Assembly: GCA_021018995.1 (NCBI GenBank)
Contig: CM037588.1
Location: 145,533,725 to 145,597,724 of the forward strand
Origin: Chloranthus sessilifolius
Taxonomy: Eukaryota; Streptophyta; Magnoliopsida; Chloranthales; Chloranthaceae
Reading direction: 5' to 3'
DNA length: 64,000 nt
This document shows positions 33,736-46,507 of the stretch, in pieces. The notes below the pieces were generated by a model, which did no database searches, was not told where the DNA came from, and saw only the letters and a list, made by a program, of their open reading frames with translations. Positions within the stretch are counted from its first letter, which is position 1; every line of letters starts with the position of its first letter. The position numbers were made by a program, and so were the translations under genes.

Positions 33736-34787
33736 ATTAATTTACATGGATATAACATATAACATTGAGAAGATTATTGATTAGTGCTTCTACTTACTCA
33801 AATCTTTTCACCATGTCCATTGACAGGTTCACGAGAAAAAGATAATATTGCAAAGGAAAAGCCTTACACCCAGAGTCAAGAGGTGGAACACTTCCCCAGT
33901 ATTACTTTCTTCACTTGCCCTCGTCTTTTCAATTGTAGTTGCTTTCTTATTGTGCCTTGCTTCTATAGTTTTTTACCTTTTTATATGTTTCCTAAAAATA
34001 TATTTGTTATCAAGTATCTATGTAAGAAAAAATAAAAAAACTTAATATAGATCAGATGTGAGAATAGACCCAAGAACTACACCATAGCCTAGAACAATAG
34101 CCACCTAATCCTATAGATGATGTGACAATACGATCGGGTGGGTAAGAAAATAGACACGAGTTCATTACAATGGGAGCTAAAATATTTGATGTATTGGAAT
34201 AAATTAGCACAGAAAAATAGCCAAGCAGAAAGAGGAGCACAGATAGCACAAAACCTGCAAACTTACCTGAACTAATATAATGTTGAGTTTATTGACATAG
34301 AGCCTTTCCCGCCTAAAAGAGACTTCATTACTTGAAAGTTGTATATGATGGACAAAAATTGGCAGGAGATACAGATTACAACAGGGAATGTAATATAACT
34401 AAAAGAAACAAATACTATGTTGAACAATCAGACATGCCCAAGTATAGCAGTACTGAAAACTTCAAGCTTACAACATGTACCTGTACAATGACATCCGATA
34501 TATAATTTTTTATTCCATCTCGTTGTTCAACTGGCAATGCATTCCACCGATATTTGATAACACCTTCAAGGACCTGTATATAGAAGCCAAGAAAAATTAA
34601 GAATCACTTAATAGATGAATAAGAAAGTGGCCACGTAAAATTGTTGCATATGATATAGAGTGGAGCTATGAAGAAATGATAAATAACAACAATAATAATA
34701 ATTTCAAGTATTCATAGAGCATCATAGTTTTCTTGCACAACTCTCAGTGTCACTCCTCAAGAAGCATCTCCACATAAAACAATAATA

Positions 34788-34827
34788 ACCCCCCCCCCCC
34801 CCAACACACACACACACACCCACAAAA
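34788..34827. repeat. Poly-C / (CA)n tract
   Basis: Fourteen C followed by a short (AC)n run. Confidence 0.95.
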
Positions 34828-35658
34828 AAAGGCATTAGAAACTCCTAATTTATTTCTCAGGAAGCAATAAACTAGGGAGGCTTAGGACCCTACAAGAGCA
34901 ATTCTGTACATGTGGTAACATAAAAAATGGTTTGGTGCCATGTGGAGGAAGGGGTCATCCTATAGACCAGATTTAGTAACAAGTTCCATCACAAAATGAT
35001 ATCTGTTGTCACATACTTAAAGAGTCAAAAAGTGTCAGAAAAAATGAACAGTTATCCCAAACCTATTTTAACCATCCATTTTTTACCACTTTAAAAATCT
35101 TTAATCACTTTTTCAATGCTATTACTTGCTCCAAGTGGCACCAAAACCAATTTTATTGTGAGACATCTCTCTCTCTCTTTGACTTTTTGTTCTTCAAATC
35201 ACAGACCATACCTCTTAATTCCCCTCCCAAACATGGTGCATTGAACTTTTGTACTTTGGCCCAAAACTTAACAATGGAAAATCCTTTTGATTATTTTTAG
35301 ATGGTAGCTGATTGATATTAGGCATGTTTCCATGGCATGTGATAATTAAGGACCATCATTTAATTGTGACCAAGTCACGAGAACCACCCAAAAAAAAAAG
35401 TGAAATTTATATCTGACTTTTCAAAAAATATAAAATATTGGCAAAGTAGGTGACAAGAAGTTTGATATTCAAAGCAACCAAATTGCTTTGAATGAGTTTG
35501 TCTGCCTCAAAATCCATAATGGTTTCATTTAGGTTTGTGTATGTTATACTCGTATCCATGCCTATCACTTTGAATCATGTTTACCTAGAAATACTGGCAC
35601 TTCAATAGTGGTACAGAGACAAGTTCAAACAGTGCCACTATCTCCAGAACACAGTAAG

Positions 35659-35839
35659 CTATAGGTAGGGGGTTTTTTCCTGATTGGTAGAGGTAGGGTT
35701 AAGGTTTCCAATCGCCCAGGTCATGAGTCATGACCCGACCTGCACAACTGGAATTGTTACCTGTATTGGGCATGTAATTTTCTCCATCGGAATGGGCAAA
35801 ATGTACAACCCGGTCATACCCGATGACCCTACCCTATAG
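35659..35839. mobile_element. Small inverted-repeat element
   Basis: Starts CTATAGGTAGGG and ends CCCTACCCTATAG, imperfect inverted ends about 180 bp apart. The middle has CCAGGTCATGAGTCATGACC, a palindromic core. Probably a MITE; target duplication not clear. Confidence 0.5.
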
Positions 35840-37029
35840 CACACAACTGATACTATTACAAAGAGTATTTTGTAGATTTCTGAAAAGTCCTGCTGCAGTT
35901 ATATAAGGCCAATCTAGCCTCTATAAATCCTCACTGAAACCTTTTGCCTTTTCTACTCTAGGCTTAAAGAAGAAAGGCTGAAAAGGGGAAGAGATGAAAA
36001 GGTAAAGAAGAAGAAAAGGGTCAACAAATTTACAAATCTATTGTTTTTTTCTCCTGTTTTTCATTATTTTCTACTTCTTTTTTATAAAGAAGAAAATGAT
36101 CAAAGAGGATGATGCCAGTGAATTTCTTATTCTTCTTCATGCGGACCCTAGCAGGCTGAAAGTCTGAAACTCTTTTGAAGTTTCTAGGCTTATCAGGTGG
36201 CCTTGAAATTGCATCTCAAGGCTTCTAATCTAACCGGTCAGGCCGTGAAGTACCTAACCGAAACTCTGATCGGGGGTTGGTTTAGGTCCAGGGCTAGGAG
36301 AATTGGATCGGCTTGGAATTTATATATACACACACATATAACATATATAAACACACACACACACACACATATAAATGCATACACATATATACCCACACAC
36401 ATATATATGCATACACATATACACACACACATATATATATAATTACTTACATCAGTGTAAAGAAAGGGAGAGAGATTAAGATGAAGAGTTTCTATCATCT
36501 ATAAATAGCATGAGGGGTTACAATTTTTATTTTTACAAGTTAAATAAAGAGAATGGATATGGCATTTGAGGGGGGGATTTCTAGATTCACGTGCCAAAAA
36601 GAGTCGGCAAGAAAAGAAATGAATTGCCAAAAAGAATCATTTGAGGGAGGACATCTCAAATACATTTAATGCAGGTTGCACACGGAGAATTGGGTGGTCT
36701 ACGAGTTTCACTTCAATTGAAGGGACATGTTTATAAGAGAACATGACAAGACTTGTCATATAATAAGGTGTGGAATGTTGGGCTATGGAAAAATGACAAG
36801 TAGGATGCATGGGGTTGAGATGTGTTTACACAGGATCAACCTGACCAAACCTGATATTTCGGGATAGGTTAGGGATATACGTGACCCATCAGGTTAGGGC
36901 AGGGCAGTTCGAGGAGCACACAAAGCTCTGCTCAGGTAGGGTGGTTTGGGCAGACCTAAATTTTGGCCCCATCCAACCCGTTGACAGCCCTATTATCACC
37001 CAACACAAACTGATATGGGGTTGTATTAC
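35840..37029. other. CACTA interior left of the Athila element
   Basis: No coding content supported. Holds a (CA)n/(TA)n microsatellite cluster at 36329-36441 and a GACC/GGTT-rich degenerate repeat at 36840-36990. 37025-37029 (ATTAC) is the left target duplication of the Athila element. Confidence 0.6.
36329..36441. repeat. (CA)n/(TA)n microsatellite cluster
   Basis: Alternating ACACACAC and ATATAT runs; frames through it (THTHTH..., CVCVCV...) are repeat artefacts. Confidence 0.95.
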
Positions 37030-38440
37030 TGGTGTATTTTAAATGTAACCCTTGCAAGTGCACAAGATCTATTGCAGTATGGCAAGAACAAAGGTGTCGA
37101 ACTCACAGGGAAATCTTGAATTTTAATTAATTCTTTCAGAGATTTAAAACCGTCCCCAAGGAAGTACCAAAGGGCAGATTCAATTTAACCAAAAATTTAT
37201 CACTTTTTCCTAAATGCAGAAAAATAAATTAATCTAAATAACTAATTACCGATGAATCTAAGAACAATATTTAAATAAGATCAAGAAATATGCTACCCCA
37301 TATTTGTACCCCCCTTTCATTAAAGAATCATTCACACCATCACCATCATTCATTCATAAAAATGATTTGAAATAAAGTATGATCATCAATCCGGCATACC
37401 CTATCTAAAAACAATGACTCATTTATCATTGCGGTATGAGTCATGTAAGAAGCATAAGCGTATCTCGTGATGTGTAGATCAAAACAATAAAAACATTAGA
37501 CTATGGTATTAATCATAAATATGGGTACTTATCAGGGGAGCGCATCTTTCCCGAACTACTGATTTAGCCGATCATCTTAGGTGTATGATCTCCTTGTTCA
37601 TTCAACGCCATTCCTCTTTTTATTACATCCAAAAATCTTTGGTTACAATGTCTTTTCCTAAATACAATCTATGAATGTAAAAGAAAGACAGTGCAAATCC
37701 TAAGTACAATCTACCCAAATTCATCCCTAGAAGAAGGATAAAAGAAGAACTTTTAAAAAGATGCTCAGAGGAGTCTAAAACCAAAAATAATAATGAATAA
37801 ATAATCCTCTCCAAAAACTCTAAAAAAAGAAAAGCTAAAACTAACTCTCTAATTATCTATCTCTAATTCCTATCTCTAATTCTTGCTCCTAATCCCTATC
37901 TCTAATTCTTTTCTAATTTTTGCTCTCAATTTTTTTTTTCTTTTCCGAAGTGTTTGATCCTCTTTAAATAGAGCCGAAGTTTCCCAGCCACAAAGGTGTT
38001 CCAACTCGAAAATTTAGGGTCGATTAATTGACCCAATAGGGTCGATGCATCGACCTCCCAGATTTTCGTGAATTCCCGCCGAACTTTACATCAGACACTG
38101 CTTTAGTATTTTGGCCATAACTTTCTGTCTCGAACTCGGATTGAGGCGATTCTTAATCCGTTGGAAAGCGGATAGAAAGATCTACAACTTTTGTGTTTTA
38201 ACAATTTCATAATTCGGCCGTCCTGAATGTCCAAATGGAGCTACAAGTCGCACCAAGTTCTTGATGACCCAAAGTTGCAGTGTTTTGACATTATTTTCAG
38301 AATTCTTGGGTTGTTTTCTGCACTTGGCTTGTATTTACCTGAAACACTTCAAATCTAATAATTCTTATCAAATAGCCTTCATCGGATAGCTAAATATAGG
38401 TATCTAGGGGTGAAATATCATCGTATTTCACTACTCATCA
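37030..38440 (-). repeat. 3' LTR of the Athila-type element
   Basis: On the minus strand starts TGATGAGTAGTGAAATACGA and ends AATACACCA. Contains TCGATTAATTGA and the perfect palindrome TCGATGCATCGA side by side at about 38031-38063. Confidence 0.94.
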
Positions 38441-40480
38441 CACCTCCAAACCTACACTTTGCTAGTCCTCGAGCAAAGCAAACTACAGAAAATAAATGCC
38501 ACTTTCGTAGGGAACACGATTGCACTTAGCGTGTGCAACAAGCCTTTAAACCCCTAGGTGATCCCTAGTGGAGGAGTTGTGTCTCCTGAGGGTTTACAAT
38601 GAAGTTACCCACAAACTTCCAAAAATTTCAAACCATCGGCAAAATTGAGTTTTCAAAACATGATTTTTTTTTTTTAACATATATATTATTCAAAAATAAA
38701 AATATTAATTGTTTCAATATGTGAATCATCAATCTTAAATATTAATGTCATGTCAATCATGCTAGTATCCATTCAAATTAATCTAATGCTCAAATTATTA
38801 GACAACTCATCCATTCATGCCTAAACGTGAAGTGTGTGCATACCCAAACCAAGATTCATCCATCTCAGAACTAGTCCAAACGGAAAACCGTCGGGTCTGT
38901 TTTCTAGACTCAATCCTCACTTTAGGTATACTCTCGAAATAAAATCACTCCGATGATGGGTAAGCTTTTGCACATATGTGAGAGATCAATACAAAACAAG
39001 TAAAAAGGTCTCACATGATAACTGAAACACGATGTAATCAATGAACAAAATCAAATCTCATAAGAACAGATACTTGTATATCCTAAGTATGTCATATCAA
39101 GTGTCATAAGTATCATATATTTACTCTCCACAAGGCAGTTACCAATGTAAGATCAGATCATGAAGGTCTTTTGTAGGGTTGTAATGGGGCTCAGGAAAGG
39201 GTAAGAAAGAAAGGGAATTGAGATTCAAAATTTTTGAGAAATCGGAAAAGAAACAAACTTCTGATATTTCTATTTCTCTTCTTTTTCTTTTCTAATCTCT
39301 CACTATTTTTCTCAATATTTTTCTATTTTTCTCAACTTTCTTTTTCTTTTGAAGCACCTCATATTTTTCATTATTTTTCATACTTTTTTTTTTCCCCCAT
39401 TTTCTTTTTTATTTTTGTCATACACTCTCAGTAAACACCACAACTCAGTATCTCTCCACTTACTCTCTTTTCGTTCATTTTCATCTCTCGTTCCTAATTT
39501 CTCAGAAATAAGAAGGGTAAACCTGAATTTTCAGAAATGGTGAAGGGTTAAAGGTTAACGTGGCTTATCAAAGAATGTATAAAGGTAAATTTTCCAATAG
39601 GCTCAAAGGGGTACTAGAAGGATAAATTTATATGAGGTGGGGCATTTAAGCACAAACGAGCCAAAGATGGCCTTCAATCATGTCCTTAAAAGATGGTAAC
39701 CTTGTCTATTTGTCTTGAGTAGATATACAGTACGTTCTAACAAATAATATGAATTTAATATCATGCAAAGTCACAAGTCAAAATAAAATATATGAGATTA
39801 TGCAAGATAATTCGTATTCAAAGAAAACTCCGAGTTTATGTATTCACTCATCAACAACGGATATTTGGCTCTAAAGCTTCCTGGGTTTAGTCTCCACTAA
39901 GAACCTAAGATTCACCGTTCAAAACAGTTCATCGATTTCTAAATCTTAGCTTGGTATAAGTGTAAAAATTCTAAGCATGAATATCAAAATTACCCACAAA
40001 ATATCACATTAAGCTTCATTATCCTAGATACAAGCATTCAAAATCTGACATCGATATTCTAAAAATTAAATTCACATACATCATCAACTAAAGTTTGAAA
40101 ACAATCGTAAAATAATGTGCATGATGACTTCAAAATAAAAAAATTTCTATTTTTTTTTTTTTTTTGAAAATATAAGTGACGCAAAATAGATAACCATACC
40201 CCCAAACCTAAAGATTACAATGTCCTCATTGATTGAAATAAGTAGCTCACCCCCAAACCTATTGAAAAGTACCTCAACACAAAGATCAGGTGCAGAGAAT
40301 ATGTGCATCAAATTGGACCATGACCAAAAATTTATTGAAGGGAATATGGTTACACTATTTTAGTGAACTAAAAACAACCTAAACTAAAAAAAAAAACTAA
40401 TATTCTAGAACTAACAAAAACAAAAATGAAAACGAAAATAAATAAAACACACTGGGTTGCCTCCCAGGAAGCGCTGAGTT
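38441..40480 (-). other. Non-coding 3' tail of the Athila-type element
   Basis: No envelope-like frame. The minus-strand sequence ends GTAGGTTTGGAGGTG at 38441, the polypurine tract against the 3' LTR. A CT-rich patch lies at 39260-39420, and a second TTTGGGGGT purine block at about 40199-40207 and again near 40250. Confidence 0.65.
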
Positions 40481-40499
40481 TAAGTGTCGACAGCTCGAC

Positions 40500-41602
40500 C
40501 TCTTCATTGATCAAGAATCGGGGTCACTAAGGTGCATTGCCTCAATTCTCATCTGGGTCATGGGCTCAAACACTGGTTTAAGACGTTGCCCATTCACTTT
40601 AAAAACTCGATTGTCCGGAGATTGGATCTCAATCGCACCATCGCACTAATAGAAACAACGATACGGGCCTTCCCATCTCGATTTGATTTTCGGGTGAAGC
40701 TTTAGTGAATTAAATAGCCAAACCTTTTGCCCAATGTGAAACTCTTTCCAGAAATTGACTCATCATGACTTCTTATACCTTTCTTTGTACATCTTTGAGT
40801 TTTCATACGCACCATAGCGTAGCTCTTCCAATTCACTTAGTAGCCTTGATTTGATCCTGCTTTGCTTGCATATCGAAATTTAATCTTTTGATGGCCCAAA
40901 ATGCTTTATGCTCCAATTCAACAGAAGATGGCATGCTTTTCCAGTAGACAATTCGACGGAGACATTCCAATTGGTGTCTTGAAGGCGATACGATAGGCCC
41001 TGAGCATCGAGAGCCGGTTTGACCGATCTCTTCTATCCAATCGTCCGTCTTTTCTAAAATTCTTTTAATCTCTGGGTTCGACACTTCCACGACCACTAGT
41101 TTGCGGGTGATACGGCGTTGCAACCTTGTGGGTGGCCGTATTTCTTCATTAAGTAGCAAAATGGCGGTTATGCAAACCGCCATCACTAATGATCGCAGCG
41201 TGGAAACCCGAATCTATTAAAGACATTTTCCTTGAAATTTGACCACCACTTTGTGGTCATTTGAACGGTTGCCACGGCTTCAATCCATTTGGAAATGTAG
41301 TCAATGACTCGAGAATGTATGAATACCCAAAAGATGGGGAAAAGGACCCATGAAGTCAATCCCCAAACATAAAAAATTTCAACAATCAAAATCGGGTTAA
41401 GGGGCATCATATTCCGTTTTGAAATATTTCCAAGCTGCTGACATCTTTGGCATTCTTTGCAAAATTGAGCAGCATCACGAAAGATGGAGGGCCAGTAAAA
41501 TCCGCTTTGAAGAATTTTCATGCGATCTTCTCTCCAAAATGGCCTCCACGAGGCTCCAAAGATGGCGTAAATCGAGAACGCTAAGTTGCTCTTCCGGTAC
41601 AC
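40500..41602 (-). pseudogene. Integrase of the Athila-type element
   Basis: Zinc-finger tail CKECQRCQQLGNISKR and GFYWPSIFRDA lie in one frame at 41186-41602. ISKWIEAVA and the rest of the core follow with frameshifts. The C-terminal part at 40833-41186 has VELEHKAFWAIKRLNFDM, a hallmark of Athila/Tat pol. The pol end reads VFKVNGQRLKPVFEPMTQM at about 40540-40600. Stops and frameshifts make it non-functional. Confidence 0.88.
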
Positions 41603-42011
41603 ATCTCGATGATTTGATCTGAACAGATCTTGAACAAATGTGGTTCATCCCAAAAATAGTATTTAATCTGGGAGAAGAAGAGGTTCTTATCATTCTTTCC
41701 CCATTCAGTAGGGATTTTACCCGTGACCAAATAATTCACGATATTGGCAAACCAAGGAACTTTCGTAGCGGTCGCGTCAATTGCCATTAATTTCTCATCC
41801 GGAAAAGTGTCCCGGATAGGTTCAGGTGTAACCAATTCTTCAAGCAAAATACGAGACAAGTGATCAGCCACAACATTCTCGACTCCCTTTTTATCCTGAT
41901 TTCGAAATTAAACTTTTGAAGTAGCAGAATCCAGCGGATCAATCGTGGTTTGGCATCATTCTTTGCTAACAAATATTTCAATGCAGAGTGGTTTGAAAAG
42001 ACCACTATTTT
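41603..42011 (-). pseudogene. RNase H end of the Athila-type pol
   Basis: Readings SNHSALKYLLAKNDAKPRLIR (41935-42000) and, in a shifted frame, ADHLSRI (about 41850) are the second half of gypsy RNase H and the pre-integrase linker. The stop at 42012 separates it from RT. Confidence 0.85.
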
Positions 42012-43320
42012 TTATCCAAGCAGATAAGAACGAAATTTATCCAGAGCATACACCACAGCTAATAGTTCTTTCTCAGTGGTGGTGTAGTTAAGCTGTGCAT
42101 CGATCAACGTCTTACTGGCATAATAAATTACGTGAGGTAATTTGTTCACCCTTTGCCCTAAAATAGCTCCGATAGCGTAATCAGATGCATCACACATGAG
42201 TTCGAATGGGAGAGAATAATCCGGTGGTTGGATTATTGGTGCAGTTGATAAGAGTTCACGCAGCTTCAGAAATGATTTCATGCAATGCTCATCAAATTCA
42301 AAAGGGACATCTTTACCAAGCAAGGTACATAAAGGTTTAGCCACCTTGCTGAAATCCTTAATGAATCGCCTATAAAATCCAGCATGCCCCAAAAATGATC
42401 GAATTTGGCGAACACTCTTTGGTGGGGGCAAATTGGCAATTAGGTCGACTTTGGCCTTATCCACTTCAATTCCTTTCTTGGAAACAATATGCCCCAGAAC
42501 AATTCCTTGTTGAACCATGAAATGGCTCTTCTCCCAGCTAAGAACAAGTTTAGAATCCACACAACGTTGTAAAACTTGTGCGAGGTGATTCAAACAAGAA
42601 CCAAACGTTTTCCCAAAAACCGAGAAGTCGTCCATGAACACCTCGATGAACTTGTCAATCATATCCGAAAATATGGCCAACATACATCGTTGGAAAGTAG
42701 CAGGTGCATTACATAAGCCGAACGGCATCCTTCGATATGCAAAAGTACCGTAAGGGCATGTGAATGTCGTTTTCTCTTGATCAGGTGAAAACACGGGCAC
42801 TTGATTGTATCCCGAATAACCATCAAGAAAGCAATAAAACTCTTGTCCTGCTAACTTCTCGAGGATTTGATCGATGAACGGAAGGGGAAATGATCCTACG
42901 GTAGCGTGTTCAATTTTCTATAATCAATGCGATACCGCCACCCGAGTTTCACGGTAGGCAACAATTCTTCTTTCGCGTTTCTTTCACGTGATTAGGACTT
43001 TTTGGGACAATTTGGTGGACTAACCCATTCACTACTCAATCGGATAGATGATTCGACATCGAGTAATTTAATGATTTCCTTTAAAGCGATTTCTTGCATG
43101 TTCGGATTAAGTCGCCTCTGCGGTTCTCTCGATGGTTTACTCTCATCTTCCGTATGTATTTTGTGCATACATACCGATGGGTCAATCCTTTTAAATCAGC
43201 TAGAGTCCATCCGATAGCCTGCCAGGATCTAGAAGCACTTTCAACAGGTCATGCTCTTGTTCTTGATAACGTGGATGAAATTATCACCGAACGTTTCGTG
43301 GCCCGAAAAGCGTATTTGAG
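42012..43320 (-). pseudogene. Reverse transcriptase and RNase H start of the Athila-type pol
   Basis: An open 262-codon frame (42012-42800) carries FTCPYGTFAYRRMPFGLCNA, the catalytic FMDDFSVFG, SFLGHAGFYRRFIKDFSK and the RNase H start CDASDYAIGA. The polymerase Asp residues are intact. The N-terminal RT region (42800-43000; FCFLDGYSGYN and PLPFIDQILEKLAG readable) is broken by frameshifts. Confidence 0.92.
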
Positions 43321-43324
43321 CGAT

Positions 43325-44086
43325 TCAAATTTTCAATTCCACAGTTGGTGGCTCCTCAATTGATGGAGTCGGTTCAGCTTTTACTTCAATGGGTAACGGT
43401 TCTATCTTAGTCACAACTTCATATAAGTTATCATATGGACATGATAAACTCAACCTCGTCTCTTCGGACTGCTTCCTTTCGGATCCTTTTTCTTCATAAA
43501 TGGCCAACAAAGCGGTTTCAAATTCTTCTTTGGTGAGCATTGATGGTAATGCTTCATCCACCACTTCGTCCATCTGATCGATGTAAAAACATTCGACCTC
43601 ATCCTCGTTAGGGAAATGGTTCATCGCATGAAATATGTTCAATCTGACCTTCATGTTCCCAAAAGAAACGTCCATGACTCCCGTTCGACAATTAATGCAA
43701 GCGTTTGCAGTGGCGAGAAACGGACGTCCAAGGATGATGGGGACTTGATTAATTGATTTAACAGGCGGTTCCATGTCTAAAACAATAAAGTCCACTGGAA
43801 AGACAAACTTGTCTATTCCAACCAAAACATCCTCGATAATTCCCCTAGGTCTTCTTTCTGACCTATCAGCCAGTTGGAGTGTGACCGTCGTGGGTTGCAA
43901 TTCACCCAATCCGAGTTTCTCGTATATTGAGTATGGGATTAGATTCACACTTGCTCCCAAATCCAATAACGCTTTTCCAATTGGTTGCCCACCAATGACA
44001 CATGGAACAGTTGGAACTCCAGGGTCTTTCAATTTTCGTAGGGTTTCCAATTGTAATATTGAACTGACTTGATTAGTCAGGAACAC
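43325..44086 (-). pseudogene. Protease region of the Athila-type element
   Basis: 253-codon open frame. It contains IGKALLDLGASVNLIPYSIY, the D-L-G-A-S active-site version typical of Athila/Tat proteases, and IILGRPFLATANA. A Glu/Pro-rich tail leads toward RT. Confidence 0.88.
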
Positions 44087-46105
44087 TTTCTTGGAAATAT
44101 GAGTACGCCTTTAAACTTACGAGTGCATAAATCTTTGAAAAATTTTGCATACTCAGGCACTTGTTTGATTGTTTCAAGCAATGGAAGATTTATCTTTACT
44201 TGCTTGAATGTTTCGAAAATTTCTTCCATTTTTGTTGGTCCCTTTCCTATTCTAGATGGAGGAGTTAGGCATTGAGGGAATGGTGCCCTTGGGACATAAG
44301 GTGCAGGTTCCATTTTTGATTCTTGTTCATGTCCTAGTTGGACAGTTGAGGGAGACTCATCCTCGATTACTTTTTCTTTTTCCTTCTCTCTTCTTTGCTC
44401 TTTCTCTTTCTCTTTCTCTTTTCTTTTCTCTTTCTCTGTTCTTTTCTCTGATTTGTTTTCTTTCTCTTTTGCTGCTTCTATTGCTTCATCTTTTTCCTGA
44501 TCAGATTCCACAGGCATTTCCACTTGATTATCAACTTCTCTTCCACTTCTCAGCATCGTAACAGCTTTTAACTGTTGACTATTCGATGGTACTGCATCAG
44601 GTGGTGCTTGACCTCGAGGATTGTTGACGGGTTGGCTAGGGAGCCTACCTTCCTCTCGTTGACTCGGTGATTTGTCATTGATGAATTGATCTATCATCAT
44701 CATTGGAAAGCATGCATGCTTATCACCTTTTCCTCCAAATCGTAATCTCTAGAAAGCGGTAGCTGAGGTTGATTAAAATTCGATTTTTCGATGTCGAATT
44801 CGGATGATAATGAGGAGGGTTCTGCTGGAAATTAGAATTCTGCTGGGTAGTGGGATTCTGTTGTGGGCGGAAATTTTGTTGTCCACCCATTGTGTTGGCT
44901 CTGTACTGCTGGTTTACCTGACCAGTTTGGTTCGAACCACCCCATCCTAAGTTGGGGTGATTTTTCCATTCCGGGTTATAGGTATTGGGTATATGTTTCT
45001 ACGCCATTGATAAGATTGAGTCGATTCACCTCCTCTTGAGGAGTAGGTTCATCGAGAATAATGACAAGGTAGTGGGGCACTCATTAGCCATGTGACCAGG
45101 TGGTCACAAATTGAACCATGTGGGGTGACAGAGCTTTAGCTTGCTTGGTCATGACTAACAATATATTCATTTGCTTGGACAACATATCAACCTTTGTCGA
45201 TAGATCGAGGTATTATTTTGACATTATACAATCCATCTCTTGTCAACACATGAGATTTAGATGCCAAATCCAAGTTAGTTAGAGTTTTACTTTGTATCGA
45301 AGTTTGGTATAACTTCTCAAACAATGCCCACAATTCATCAGCTTCTTTTGTGGCACATGATCCACCACACGATGCATAAACCATGCGTCTCTCTTCAGGA
45401 ATCAGCCCATTATAAAAACTTTGGACCTGTTGCCACCTTGGAACTTGATGATTTGGACAACTCTTAATCAATTCCTTAAAAGCGTTCCCAACATTCATGG
45501 AATGTTTCAAAGAGGTTGTTGGGAAAAGAATTGAATCTTCCGCAACTCAATGGCTTTGGTCATGGGAAAATATTTTTAAGAGCGGTGTAGCTCTGCCCAA
45601 CTCGAATAGATTGCGGTTCTAAGGAATAAAACCACGTTTTGCCTTGTCCCTTAAAGAGAAAGGAAGAGTTTAGCTATCTCATCGGTGACATTGTGGACTC
45701 AACATTTTGCATACCCCGTGAATTCATTTAGATGAGCGTGCGGATTTTCATTGCTAACCCATGGAAAATTGGTAGCATTTGGATCAGCAACACTTTGAAT
45801 TCATAGTGGTTTCCTGGAATGGGATCATGCATTATACATTCCTGATCCTCGTAAAAACCAGGATCATTATAATATTCGAGTGTTCTAGGGCCCTCATTGT
45901 AATTGTTATTCCCATCATTTCCATTATTTCCATTATTGCCATTATTGATATTCTGGTTGTTCCCATTCATTTCTTGCCTTTGATCAGCCATGGTATCAGT
46001 ATGATGATACTGATTCCTTTGAATTCTGCGATTCTCTCTACAAGATCGTTCGATCTCAAGATTAAATGGTAGCAGATGTGGGTGATGAGAACGAGTAAAG
46101 CTCAT
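44077..46105 (-). pseudogene. gag: gag of the Athila-type element
   Basis: Begins near 46105, with an Asn/Gly-rich stretch (GNNGNDGNN). The middle part at 45187-45510 has FYNGLIPEERRMVYASCGG, the usual Athila gag pattern, and the end at 44077-44703 has a Lys/Glu-rich run and LPLLETIKQVPEYAKFFKDL. Gaps between these frames mark frameshifts at about 45510-45730 and 44700-45190. Confidence 0.85.
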
Positions 46106-46207
46106 ACACCACGCTCACAAACAAAGATTGATGAATCCACAACAAACTCAAAATATTCAGCTTCAATCGATTAAAGCAAAGATTTTCAATCGATTGACAC
46201 AAGCGCA

Positions 46208-46245
<38 letters not shown>

Positions 46246-46415
46246 TGAATTTCAAAAATTAAAATTCAAAATTCAAATTTTTTTTAAATTTTTTTTTTTT
46301 TTAAAATTAAATTTTTTTTTTTTAATTTAAAAATCGAATTTAAAATAAATTTTTTTTTTTTTTTTTTTAAAATCTGAATTTTAAAAATTAAAATTCAAAA
46401 TTCAAAAAAAATTTT

Positions 46416-46454
<39 letters not shown>

Positions 46455-46475
46455 AAAACTCGAATTTAAATTTAA

Positions 46476-46507
<32 letters not shown>

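Larger units (their letters stand above)
28786..34573 (-). pseudogene. XPO1: Exportin-1 (XPO1/CRM1) gene fragment, ten exons, defective
   Basis: XPO1 is the nuclear-export receptor for leucine-rich-signal cargo and works with RanGTP. Ten minus-strand exons match in order and length about residues 75-370 of the roughly 1,075-residue plant protein: 34481-34573, 34267-34338, 32664-32771, 32481-32563, about 30221-30350, 30025-30095, 29835-29912, 29586-29648, 29409-29453 and 28786-28893. Clear stretches include YRWNALPVEQRDG, SSETICENCMAILK and YVDDTEVFK. Lesions: exon 2 acceptor AG is AA; exon 5 has no GT donor at the expected place; exon 6 has a 2-base insertion and a CAG-to-TAG stop at 30037-30039; exon 9 uses a GC donor. 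The exons before and after this range were not found. Inside the CACTA it looks captured. An old genomic pseudogene is the alternative. Confidence 0.9.

Noticed and set aside
34267-34573. A functional exportin-1 gene
   Set aside because: Only about 300 of some 1,075 residues are present, with a nonsense codon, a 2-base insertion, a lost acceptor and no first or last exons in sight.
36197-36504. Open frames of THTHTH and CVCVCV repeats
   Set aside because: Translations of (CA)n/(TA)n microsatellites.
44256-44561. Leu/Phe/Ser-rich plus-strand frame opposite the Athila gag
   Set aside because: It is the antisense of the Lys/Glu-rich gag segment.
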